Shown piece by piece: positions 8,331 through 15,653 of a stretch of 64,000 bases of DNA. Made by a program: the position numbers and the translations under genes. Positions within the stretch are counted from its first letter, which is position 1. The number at the start of each line of letters is the position of its first letter. The stretch is from an uncultured Bacteroidales bacterium (GTDB lineage Bacteria > Bacteroidota > Bacteroidia > Bacteroidales > UBA932): positions 1 to 64,000 of the forward strand of contig CALUQB010000001.1 of the NCBI GenBank assembly GCA_944322815.1. Reading direction: 5' to 3'. The notes under the pieces are model-generated. The model was not told where the DNA came from and searched no databases. It was given only the letters and a program-made list of their open reading frames with translations.

Positions 8331-8369
8331 TTCTCGTGGCGGGGGCGAGACTTGATATGGAACTGAAAA

Positions 8370-8401
8370 CGGGGCTTGACTCAAATATGAGTCAGACCCC
8401 G
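8370..8401 (-). terminator. Rho-independent terminator after the rubredoxin gene
   Basis: On the minus strand CGGGGTCTGACTC and GAGTCAAGCCCCG pair across a six-base loop with one mismatch and are followed by TTTTC. The hairpin lies 27 bases past the rubredoxin stop codon. Confidence 0.75.
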
Positions 8402-8427
8402 TCTTCCGTTTAATTGATGGACGCGGA

Positions 8428-8589
8428 TTACTCCACTACCTTGAAGTCTTCCTTGCCTACTCCGCAGAGAGGACATACCCAGTCTGCAGGGAGGTCTTCA
8501 AATGCTGTTCCCGGCTCGATGCCGCTGTCAGGATCGCCTACTGCAGGATCGTATTCGTATCCGCAGACGATACATACATACTTTTTCAT
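8428..8589 (-). CDS. Rubredoxin
   Basis: A 53-residue iron protein that carries single electrons, commonly to oxygen- or peroxide-detoxifying enzymes in anaerobes. The four iron-ligand cysteines are in the two expected knuckles: C6-x2-C9-G (YVCIVCGY) and C39-x2-C42-G (WVCPLCGV). The length is that of a classic single-domain rubredoxin. It lies 92 bases downstream of the superoxide dismutase gene on the same strand and ends at a clear terminator, so the two probably form an oxidative-stress unit. Confidence 0.96.
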   Translation of the reverse strand: MKKYVCIVCGYEYDPAVGDPDSGIEPGTAFEDLPADWVCPLCGVGKEDFKVVE

Positions 8590-8681
8590 TTTCAATTCAG
8601 TTTATATTGATATTACAGTTATTGTTTCCCTATTCGGATGCCGTGACGGCCATAAGATATCGGCCGGGGCTTCACCGGTGA

Positions 8682-9254
8682 TTACAGCCTTCCCGCCACC
8701 TTCTCCCAATCTATCAGATTCCAGACGGCTTCCAGATAGGCAGCCCTGCGATTCCGGTAGTCGATATAGTAGGCATGTTCCCAGACATCGACTGTCAGCA
8801 GCGGCTTCAGTCCCTGGGTCATCGGATTGTCAGCATTCTGTGTCTGTACTATGGACAGATTCCCTTCCTTGTCTTTGCACAGCCATGCCCATCCGGACCC
8901 GAAAACGGTGGCTGCAGCCTTGATGAACTCGGTCTTGAAATCTGCCACTGAACCGAAAGTCTTCACCAGTTTTTCTTCCAGCAGTTCAGGTACCGCGGCA
9001 GGAACCGGAGTCAGAGTCTGGAAGTAGAAATTGTGATTCCATGCCTGTGCGGCATTGTTGAAGATCGCACCTCCGGCCTTCATCACGATCTGTCCGATTT
9101 CCATATCTTCGTATGGTGAACCTTCGATCAGTTTGTTGAGATTGTCGATATAGGTCTGGAAATGTTTCCCATAGTGGAATTCTATGGTTTCCTGACTTAT
9201 TGCCGGGGCGAGGGCGTCCGGGCTGTACGGTAATTCCGGTAAAGAATGAATCAT
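8682..9254 (-). CDS. sodB: Superoxide dismutase, Fe/Mn family
   Basis: A 190-residue cytoplasmic enzyme that disproportionates superoxide. The metal ligands are visible: H27 in FHYGKH, H74 in AWNHNFYF, and Asp and His in DVWEHAYYIDYRNRR near the C-terminus. Length and motifs match the Fe or cambialistic Fe/Mn enzymes of anaerobic Bacteroidota. The start at 9254 is preceded by an unusually strong ribosome-binding sequence for this phylum (AGGAGG, eight bases upstream of ATG). Rubredoxin follows on the same strand. Confidence 0.96.
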   Translation of the reverse strand: MIHSLPELPYSPDALAPAISQETIEFHYGKHFQTYIDNLNKLIEGSPYEDMEIGQIVMKAGGAIFNNAAQAWNHNFYFQTLTPVPAAVPELLEEKLVKTFGSVADFKTEFIKAAATVFGSGWAWLCKDKEGNLSIVQTQNADNPMTQGLKPLLTVDVWEHAYYIDYRNRRAAYLEAVWNLIDWEKVAGRL

Positions 9255-9260
9255 AACGAA

Positions 9261-9285
9261 ACCTCCTGCTTAAAAAGCAAAGATA
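9261..9285 (-). promoter_or_regulatory. -7 box and strong Shine-Dalgarno of sodB
   Basis: On the minus strand TATCTTTG (9285-9278) fits the -7 consensus. An AGGAGGT sequence at about 9267-9261 sits close before the ATG at 9254. Such a strong ribosome-binding site is uncommon in Bacteroidota and supports this start. No convincing -33 element was seen. Confidence 0.5.
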
Positions 9286-9370
9286 TAATAAATTTTCATA
9301 TCTGGTTATCGGAATCACTTGAATTTACTGTGGCGCGGATTCGGAGCGCATGTCCGGCGGCTTTCCGGAA

Positions 9371-9401
9371 TTTGCGGTGTGGATGATTTTGTATATCTTT
9401 G
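9371..9401 (+). promoter_or_regulatory. Promoter of the TonB-dependent receptor gene
   Basis: A -33 TTTG (9371-9374), a 19-base spacer and a -7 TATCTTTG (9394-9401) match the Bacteroidota consensus. The predicted transcript would start about 40 bases before the ATG at 9449. Confidence 0.7.
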
Positions 9402-9448
9402 CAGCCGTTGTGGCTTTCCCTTAATGTGATTCTTAACTGGAGTTGAGT

Positions 9449-11782
9449 ATGATTCCATCGATTTTATGTGCATTGCTGCTTTCGGCAGCCGAAATCATTG
9501 CCGGGAATCCGGCACCCGGAAAAGGTCAGGATCCTGAGACTATTGTAGCGGATACATTGTCCGAGGCGGTCCTGGTTTCCGGATACAAGCAGGTCCTCCC
9601 TCTGGAGAGGATAGCGTCGCCTGTGACGGAAGTGAGTCTGGCCCAGATGGAAAGCCGTGGCATAGACGATATCGAAAAGCTTTCATCCGTGGTCCCGAAC
9701 CTGCTTGTTCCGGATTATGGCTCGTCGATGACTTCTTCGATATATCTCCGCGGTTTCGGATCACGTATCGACCATCCTGTCATAGGACTTTATGTGGACG
9801 ATATCCCCGTGATGAACAAGAATTCATACGACACGGGAATGTTTGACATAGCCGATGCGGCCCTTCTCCGCGGACCTCAGGCAACGCTCTACGGACGCAA
9901 TTCCATGTGCGGCGTGTTGACGATGAATACCCTTTCTCCGGAAGACTTCCATGGTACCAGGCTTTCCCTTGAATACGGGAATGCGAATTCCGTCCTTGCC
10001 AGGCTGGCAGTGTACGGGAAGACTGTCGGCGTGTCACTGGCTTACAGACATACTGACGGTTTCTATTTGAATACATACGACAATGATTATGTCGACAAGT
10101 CGGATGCTCTGAATTTCCGTATCAGGGCATGGAAGCAGCTCAGACGTGACCTGATATTCGAAAATATATTTTCCGCATCCCTCACCTCGGAAGGCGGCTA
10201 TCCTTACAGGGAATACGATCCGCAGACGGAAGTCCTCGCTGCAGTGGCGTACAACGATCCTTGCCACTATCGTCGGCTTACGGCAACCGAAGGCCTCAAA
10301 TTCAAATATATGCGGAAAAACTGGACTCTGAGTTCCGTCACCAGTCTCCAGTTCCTGGCTGACGACATGGAGATGGACCAGGATTTCACGGTGCGGTCGA
10401 TGTTCACTCTTCGCCAGACCCAGATGGAAGGGGCTTTGACACAGGAACTGATACTGAAACCGGAAGCATCGTGGAGAAAACCGTGGTGGAACTGGCAGAC
10501 CGGTTTCTTCGGCTTCGCCAAATACAACGACATGTCCGCCCCGGTGCGCTTCAAGCAGGACGGCATAAAGGATCTGATACTGGCCAATGCCAACAGCGGG
10601 ATACAGTCGGTCTTCGGACCCGGTTCGGGACTGTCCTTTCAGGAAGATGAATTTGATATCACGAGTGATTTCGGCATCGCCGCGGCAGGGGCGGCCCTGT
10701 ATCATGAATCTTATTTCACGCTCGGACGCTGGACTCTTACGGCCGGACTCCGGCTGGATTATGAATGGACTGGTATGGACTACGACAGCGGTGCCCTTGT
10801 GAACTGCAGACTGAAATTGCCGTTCATGGATACTGGATTCATCCCGTGCGAAAGCCTGTATCAGGGACGGAAGGAACTTGACTATCTGGAGATCATGCCC
10901 AAAATATCCGCGCTGTATGATTTCGGTCCGGTGAAGCTTTTCGCCACGTTTTCCGAAGGATACAAGTCAGGAGGGTTCAACACGCAGATTTTTTCGGATA
11001 TTCTTCAGAACAGGCTGATGTCAGACATGATGGATAACATGATGTCAGGCATGTCGGGCAGCATGCATGGGAGCAAGACGGGAGAGTCTTCCGGACAGTC
11101 TCCGGTTCAGCTCCCGGAGAGCGATGTCAGCGCAGACGATACGGTCTACAAGCCTGAAAAGAGCCTCAATGCCGAGATCGGCGCCCGTTTCGCCTTCGAC
11201 AAAGGTCAGCACCGATTTTCGGGAACCGCTTCCATATATAGTATAATGTGCATAGACCAGCAGATAACAGTCTTCCCTTCGGGCAATAGTACCGGCCGTA
11301 TGATGGCCAATGCCGGCAATTCCAGAAGTATCGGAGCGGAAGCCGAGTTCTGGTACGGCTTCCGCAATTTTTCCCTGTCGGCGGCCTATGGTTTCTGTGA
11401 CGCCCGTTTCACTGACTACAATGACGGCTTGTCAGACTATACCGGAAACAGGATTCCTTATTCTCCTGAGCATACGCTCAATGCCAGGGTGCAGTATCGA
11501 TGGGATATATCAAATGATTATTTCAGGAGCATAACGGCAGGAGCCGAGGTCTCTGCTCTCGGGAAAATATGGTGGGATGAGGCCAATACGCTTTCCCAGC
11601 CGTTCTATGCCGTTCTCGGGGCTGACGTGCGCGGACATTTCAAGTGGTTCGATGTTTTTCTCCGTGGTGAAAACCTGACAGATGCCAGCTATGGTGTCTT
11701 TTACTTCAAGTCCGTAGGCAAGTCCTTTTTCCAGATGTCGAAACCGCTCCGCCTGACAATAGGAGTGACTGTAAATATTTAA
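9449..11782 (+). CDS. TonB-dependent receptor with Met-rich loop
   Basis: A 777-residue outer-membrane receptor. A signal peptide is followed by a plug domain (VVPNLLVPDYGSSM, SSIYLRGFGSRIDHPVIGLY, LLRGPQATLYGRNSMCG) and a barrel whose last strand ends in TIGVTVNI after a typical GENLTDASYGVFYF segment. It lacks the CarboxypepD-like N-terminal extension of SusC proteins, so it belongs with siderophore, metal or vitamin receptors. A segment around residues 524-541 is rich in methionine with a histidine (MSDMMDNMMSGMSGSMHG), which may bind a soft metal. The ATG at 9449 is preferred over the in-frame TTG six bases earlier. No co-transcribed partner is adjacent, so the substrate is unknown. Confidence 0.88.
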   Translation: MIPSILCALLLSAAEIIAGNPAPGKGQDPETIVADTLSEAVLVSGYKQVLPLERIASPVTEVSLAQMESRGIDDIEKLSSVVPNLLVPDYGSSMTSSIYLRGFGSRIDHPVIGLYVDDIPVMNKNSYDTGMFDIADAALLRGPQATLYGRNSMCGVLTMNTLSPEDFHGTRLSLEYGNANSVLARLAVYGKTVGVSLAYRHTDGFYLNTYDNDYVDKSDALNFRIRAWKQLRRDLIFENIFSASLTSEGGYPYREYDPQTEVLAAVAYNDPCHYRRLTATEGLKFKYMRKNWTLSSVTSLQFLADDMEMDQDFTVRSMFTLRQTQMEGALTQELILKPEASWRKPWWNWQTGFFGFAKYNDMSAPVRFKQDGIKDLILANANSGIQSVFGPGSGLSFQEDEFDITSDFGIAAAGAALYHESYFTLGRWTLTAGLRLDYEWTGMDYDSGALVNCRLKLPFMDTGFIPCESLYQGRKELDYLEIMPKISALYDFGPVKLFATFSEGYKSGGFNTQIFSDILQNRLMSDMMDNMMSGMSGSMHGSKTGESSGQSPVQLPESDVSADDTVYKPEKSLNAEIGARFAFDKGQHRFSGTASIYSIMCIDQQITVFPSGNSTGRMMANAGNSRSIGAEAEFWYGFRNFSLSAAYGFCDARFTDYNDGLSDYTGNRIPYSPEHTLNARVQYRWDISNDYFRSITAGAEVSALGKIWWDEANTLSQPFYAVLGADVRGHFKWFDVFLRGENLTDASYGVFYFKSVGKSFFQMSKPLRLTIGVTVNI

Positions 11783-11851
11783 TCGTATTCTGGAATTTCC
11801 TTATAAATTTTAATCATTCTTTAAAATGTCGGAAAAATTTCCGAGCGGATA

Positions 11852-11882
11852 TTTGGAAATTCCTTTTGAATTGTTACCTTTG
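11852..11882 (+). promoter_or_regulatory. Promoter of a putative short transcript
   Basis: A -33 TTTG (11852-11855), a 19-base spacer and a -7 TACCTTTG (11875-11882) give a full consensus match. The nearest downstream feature is a terminator hairpin about 55 bases beyond the predicted start. Confidence 0.65.
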
Positions 11883-11888
11883 TATCAG

Positions 11889-11967
11889 ACATAAGAATTT
11901 TTTTCGTGTCTATTTGTTAAGTTCGTTTTATATATGGGCAGGTTCCTTGGGGAGGGGACCTGCTTTT
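11889..11967 (+). ncRNA. Putative small RNA of about 80 nt
   Basis: This span lies between a consensus promoter (11852-11882) and a strong intrinsic terminator, in which GCAGGTTCC and GGGGACCTGC pair over 11938-11962 and run into TTTTT. It contains no plausible reading frame. The body is A/T-rich with a T7 tract near 11898. It could be an independent small RNA or an attenuated leader, although the next gene (12081) has its own -7 box. No known RNA family was recognised. Confidence 0.5.
11938..11967 (+). terminator. Rho-independent terminator
   Basis: The stem GCAGGTtCC/GGggACCTGC is followed by TTTTT at 11963-11967. It would stop the short transcript initiated near 11889, or read-through from the receptor gene. 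Confidence 0.75.
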
Positions 11968-11982
11968 TCGTATGCTTCAGTT

Positions 11983-12006
11983 TCAGGTGCTTCTGAATTG
12001 TGTGGG
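11983..12006. repeat. 24-bp direct repeat, left copy
   Basis: These 24 bases are identical to 13200-13223, the 3' end of the AraC-family gene, including its TGA. On the minus strand they would encode PTQFRST and stop. The two copies bracket the toxin module. Confidence 0.85.
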
Positions 12007-12057
12007 CAGGCCTAATGCATTTATGCTTCCGGGCATGAAGTTACCGAAAAATTTTCC

Positions 12058-12065
12058 TATGTTTG
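12058..12065 (+). promoter_or_regulatory. -7 box of the toxin-antitoxin module
   Basis: TATGTTTG matches TAnnTTTG and lies 15 bases before the first ATG of the module. No clear -33 element is present. It implies a very short leader. Confidence 0.4.
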
Positions 12066-12080
12066 TAATGGAAAACAAAG

Positions 12081-12365
12081 ATGATGAATAAGACTGATAT
12101 CGAAAACAAGTTTTCAGAGCATTTGTTCTGGGATATTAGGACGGGGTCTGTAGATATGGAGAAAAATGCTCCATATGTTGTACAGCGCGTATTGGAATAT
12201 GGAAGACTCTCAGACTGGAAGCTATTGTTGTCATATTACGGCTTGAGTCGCATTGCCGATATTGCTTGTCATTTGCGTACTCTTGAAGAACGTGCCTTGT
12301 CATTCATATCAACCGTTTCCGGTATTCCCAAGAGCCAGTTCAGATGCTGCATTATGAAACCATAG
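12081..12365 (+). CDS. DUF6922-like protein, probable antitoxin partner of the AbiEii-type toxin
   Basis: A 94-residue protein with the pattern HLFWDI, MEKNAPYVVQRVLEYGRLSDW, then LLLSYYGLSRIADIACHLRTL and SFISTVSGIPKSQFRC. This pattern is known to me from small Bacteroidota proteins encoded directly before nucleotidyltransferase-type (AbiEii/DUF1814) toxins. It overlaps the toxin gene by 22 bases, as expected for a coupled pair. A DNA-binding fold is not obvious. Codon use is more A/T-rich than the neighbours, suggesting acquisition. The antitoxin role is inferred from position. Confidence 0.65.
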   Translation: MMNKTDIENKFSEHLFWDIRTGSVDMEKNAPYVVQRVLEYGRLSDWKLLLSYYGLSRIADIACHLRTLEERALSFISTVSGIPKSQFRCCIMKP

Positions 12366-12961
12366 TCCCGGAAGCGCGTTCATTGCTGGAGAAATTGTCC
12401 GACTTGCCTGTCCTTAAAGATGCCAGGCTTGTCGGAGGTACTGCGTTGGCGCTTCAACTTGGACATAGGACATCGGTGGATCTTGATTTTTTTGGAAGAA
12501 TCAGTGCCGACTCTGAAGAATTGAGGAGTATTCTCAGAGATGTCGGACATGTGGAAGTCGCCTCTGTATCCAAGAATATAAATATATTCTGGATCAATGA
12601 TATCAAAGTCGATATAGTCAATTATCCATATCCATGGATAGATATGCCGATAGACGCTGATGGAGTTCGTCTGGCTTCTTTAAATGATATCGCAGCCATG
12701 AAAGTTTCTGCGATCGTGAACAGAGGAACGAAAAAGGATTTTATTGACATCTATACACTTCTTCAGTCATTCACTTTGGATGATATCCTTGATATGTACA
12801 GTCGCAAATATTCAGACGGCTCGCTGTTCATAGTAATGAAAAGCCTTACATATTTTGACGATGCCGAGACTGATCCGATGCCGGATGTCCTGAGTGATAT
12901 TACTTGGGAGAGCGTAAAAGATTGTATAGGGACAGTTGTCAGAAACTCATCATTACTGTAA
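12344..12961 (+). CDS. AbiEii-family nucleotidyltransferase toxin (DUF1814)
   Basis: A 205-residue protein with the nucleotidyltransferase signature GGTALALQLGHRTSVDLDFF near residues 31-50, where Gly-Gly and the paired Asp residues form the active site. A later acidic position lies in IKVDIVNYPYPW, and a MKVSAIVNRGTKKDFIDIY segment is typical of the family. AbiEii proteins are type IV toxins of abortive-infection systems that modify tRNA or nucleotides. The partner here is a DUF6922-like protein rather than the classical AbiEi. The module is low in GC and bracketed by a 24-bp direct repeat, consistent with insertion. Confidence 0.85.
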   Translation: MLHYETIVPEARSLLEKLSDLPVLKDARLVGGTALALQLGHRTSVDLDFFGRISADSEELRSILRDVGHVEVASVSKNINIFWINDIKVDIVNYPYPWIDMPIDADGVRLASLNDIAAMKVSAIVNRGTKKDFIDIYTLLQSFTLDDILDMYSRKYSDGSLFIVMKSLTYFDDAETDPMPDVLSDITWESVKDCIGTVVRNSSLL

Positions 12962-13199
12962 TGGAGGCTGACTGAAAAGGGTGATTTCTGCGTTATGCTT
13001 GATTCCGCTCTCGACCCCTATTAAGCTATTTCATAGCTTTTCCTCGTTTCGCCTCGGATATAGCAGAATACATTCCGTCATACCTCTCGGCTTATCACTC
13101 GGTTAGGGGATTTCGCTCTTTCCAGTCGCGGTCACTTCGTGGCTTTTGAGCCACCCCATCCTCTATCCCTCCTCTTCTGAGCGATTTGGTTGGTGGGGC

Positions 13200-13223
13200 T
13201 CAGGTGCTTCTGAATTGTGTGGG
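13200..13223. repeat. 24-bp direct repeat, right copy (3' end of the AraC gene)
   Basis: This copy is identical to 11983-12006. It encodes the last residues PTQFRST and the TGA of the AraC-family regulator. The 238-base gap between the toxin gene and this point holds no gene; a short GTGGCT/AGCCAC hairpin occurs near 13139-13154. Confidence 0.85.
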
Positions 13224-14069
13224 TGTCATTCCCGTCCGTGTCTTGAACGTAGTGGCGAAGTACTCTGCACTTTCGAAATGCAGGGTAAACGCGATCTCTT
13301 TCACTGAGGCGGAGGAACCTCTGAGCATTTCCTTGGCTCTGTGAATTTTCATGTTGATGAAATATTGGGCCGGCGACTGCCCGGTGTACTGTTTGAAGAG
13401 CCTCCTGAATTTCGTGTAGCTGATATTGAGCCTTTCCGCTATTCCAGGCATGGATATGTCTTCTTCAAGGGAATCGCCCATGATGTTTTTCGCCATGTCA
13501 ATGAGCCTGGCGATGTCTCCGTCCTGGCTCCTCCGGTTTATGGTGCCGGTCATGAACATCAGCCCGAGCAGGTGGTTTACGATTCCGGCGAGCAATTGCT
13601 GGAAATACGGTTCCTGCCGGGTGGCAGTACGGATAGCCTCATTGTAGAGATTGACCGCGAATTCGTTGTAACCTATATGGAACAGGGGAGATGCCGGGGA
13701 AAAGAAACCGGTTTCGACCCTGTGGTCTATGTTGACACCCTGGAATCCGATCCAGTATTCGTTCCAGCCGGTATCCGGGTCCGGCATGTATGAGTGCCAT
13801 TCTCCGGGAAATATGATGAACATGTCTCCTGCCGCCACCTTCATGTCTCCGGCAGATCCGGTTCTGAATATTCCTTTTCCCTCTACTATATAGAGCAGCT
13901 GATATTCCGGAAGGATTCTGCCTTGTGCAGGGTCGAACATGTATTCCTGATTGTGCTTCCGTGGGGGGTAGTCTTCTCCCGGGCTGATCCTCTGGTGGCC
14001 TACCGAGCATACGGTAAGTCCCCAGTCCCTGTCTCTCCGGTTCTGTGCTATATATTTTATAGGGTCCAT
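13200..14069 (-). CDS. rhaR: AraC-family transcriptional regulator, probable rhamnose operon activator
   Basis: A 289-residue regulator. The N-terminal half is a cupin-like sugar-sensing domain (AGDMFIIFPGEWHSYMPDP). The C-terminal part carries two helix-turn-helix units: MPGIAERLNISYTKFRRLFK with GQSPAQYF, then VKEIAFTLHFESAEYFATTF with GMTPTQFR. The ATG at 14069 begins with MDPIKYIAQNRRDRDWG. An upstream in-frame extension to 14177 would cover the promoter region of the divergent rhamnose genes and is not likely coding. It is divergent from rhaB with a 131-base spacer, the usual layout for a local sugar regulator. The effector, L-rhamnose, is inferred from context. Confidence 0.85.
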   Translation of the reverse strand: MDPIKYIAQNRRDRDWGLTVCSVGHQRISPGEDYPPRKHNQEYMFDPAQGRILPEYQLLYIVEGKGIFRTGSAGDMKVAAGDMFIIFPGEWHSYMPDPDTGWNEYWIGFQGVNIDHRVETGFFSPASPLFHIGYNEFAVNLYNEAIRTATRQEPYFQQLLAGIVNHLLGLMFMTGTINRRSQDGDIARLIDMAKNIMGDSLEEDISMPGIAERLNISYTKFRRLFKQYTGQSPAQYFINMKIHRAKEMLRGSSASVKEIAFTLHFESAEYFATTFKTRTGMTPTQFRST

Positions 14070-14155
14070 AGTGCCTGTGATTGAATTCGGACGGTGCCGG
14101 ACAAAAACCGCAGCCGTAATGTCAGAAAACGAATGTCGCGGCTTGTGATTCTGTC

Positions 14156-14163
14156 TAACTTTG
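14156..14163 (+). promoter_or_regulatory. -7 box of the rhamnose operon
   Basis: TAACTTTG matches the -7 consensus and lies 38 bases before the rhaB ATG. No strong -33 TTTG is present at the right distance, which is consistent with a promoter that needs an activator such as the divergent AraC protein. Confidence 0.5.
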
Positions 14164-14200
14164 CCAATGCCTATCACAAATATAACACTAATTTTCTGAT

Positions 14201-15610
14201 ATGAACAGTCAATTATCGAAGGGTTGCTTCCTGGCGGTAGACATAGGTGCTACCAGCGGAAGGGAAGTCATCTGTTTCCGCGATGCGGAAGGAAAATTCA
14301 AGTTCGAGGAAATCCACAGATTTCCGAATGCCATCCTTAATGTCGGCGGTGGATATTATTGGGACATATTCGCGCTTTATGCTTCAGTAGTGGAAGGGCT
14401 CCGCAAATGTGCTGCGGCTGGCTGGCGTCCCGAATCCATAGGCATTGACACCTGGGGTGTCGATTTCGGCTTTGTAGGGGCAGACGGGGTCATTCTCGGA
14501 CTCCCGAGGGCGTACAGGGATTCATATACGGACGGGGCTCCGGAGGATTTATATGCCGTTATTCCTAAAGAAGAGCTCTACGCAAGAACCGGCATCCAGA
14601 TACTGCCGTTCAACAGCATCTTCCAGATGTTCCGTCAGACAGGCTCCGGCTTTTCTCCGATGAAACATGCCTCGAAACTGCTTTTCATTCCTGACTTGCT
14701 GGGCTATATGCTGACAGGAGAGATGGTCTGCGAATATACCGTGGCTTCCACCTCGCAGCTGTTGAATCCCGTGACGCGGGATTTCGATGACGGCCTTCTG
14801 GCTGCCGCCGGGGTGTCACGGGGCATGTTCCCGAAAATGGTGATGCCGGGGACTGTGGTCGGAGAACTTACAGACTCTCTTGCGGACTATACCGGACTCG
14901 GAAAGACCATGGTGGTGGCGGTCGCGGGCCATGACACAGCCTCCGCAGTGGCCGCCGTGCCGGCCATGACGAGGAATTTCGCCTATCTGAGCAGCGGGAC
15001 ATGGAGCCTGATGGGTATAGAGACCGAAAAGCCTGTCATCTGCCGGGAGGCCTTTGACATGAACTTCACGAACGAAGGCGGCGTGGAAGGCTCCGTGCGT
15101 TTTCTGAAAAACATCACCGGAATGTGGCTTCTGGAGCAGTCCAGAAAGGAGTGGAAGAGACAAGGGAAAGACTACTCGTACCCTGAAATAGTGGAAATGG
15201 CCCGCAAAGGCGCATCTTTCACTGTAACAGTGAACCCGGATGACCCTCGTCTGGCAAATCCTTCGAGCATGACATCCATGATTTCGGAAATGTGTGCGGA
15301 AAAGGCTGGAAAAGTTCCGGCAGATGACTCCGAGATGGTCGCATGCATATTCAGGAGTCTGGCGTTCAGGTACAAGGAAGTGCTGGATTCGCTTAGAAAC
15401 CTGGCTCCGTTCGATATAGACAGGCTCTACATCGTGGGTGGCGGTGTGCGGAATGAACTTCTGAACCGGATGACTGAAGAGGTGGCCGGAGTGAAGGTGG
15501 TGGCAGGTCCTGCCGAGGCGACAGCCATCGGGAACTGTATGGTCCAGGCCCGGGCCGCAGGACTTGTCGCCGACAGATGGGAATACCGCCGGATAGTCGC
15601 GGAACTCTGA
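14201..15610 (+). CDS. rhaB: Rhamnulokinase
   Basis: A 469-residue FGGY-family sugar kinase that phosphorylates L-rhamnulose at O1 with ATP. Motifs seen are the N-terminal phosphate loop FLAVDIGATSGRE, the substrate segment IGIDTWGVDFGF, and the C-terminal ATPase part with FAYLSSGTWSLMGIE and YIVGGGVRNELLNRM. Length is that of the family. It is the first gene of a four-gene plus-strand operon; the isomerase gene follows after 43 bases. Confidence 0.95.
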   Translation: MNSQLSKGCFLAVDIGATSGREVICFRDAEGKFKFEEIHRFPNAILNVGGGYYWDIFALYASVVEGLRKCAAAGWRPESIGIDTWGVDFGFVGADGVILGLPRAYRDSYTDGAPEDLYAVIPKEELYARTGIQILPFNSIFQMFRQTGSGFSPMKHASKLLFIPDLLGYMLTGEMVCEYTVASTSQLLNPVTRDFDDGLLAAAGVSRGMFPKMVMPGTVVGELTDSLADYTGLGKTMVVAVAGHDTASAVAAVPAMTRNFAYLSSGTWSLMGIETEKPVICREAFDMNFTNEGGVEGSVRFLKNITGMWLLEQSRKEWKRQGKDYSYPEIVEMARKGASFTVTVNPDDPRLANPSSMTSMISEMCAEKAGKVPADDSEMVACIFRSLAFRYKEVLDSLRNLAPFDIDRLYIVGGGVRNELLNRMTEEVAGVKVVAGPAEATAIGNCMVQARAAGLVADRWEYRRIVAEL

Positions 15611-15653
15611 AATATTTATTGTCCGGAACCGGACAATCCAAAACTTCAAAAAT

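Noticed and set aside
12962..13199. Small gene between toxin and regulator
   Set aside because: No frame longer than about 20 codons with a plausible start was seen; only a short hairpin is present.
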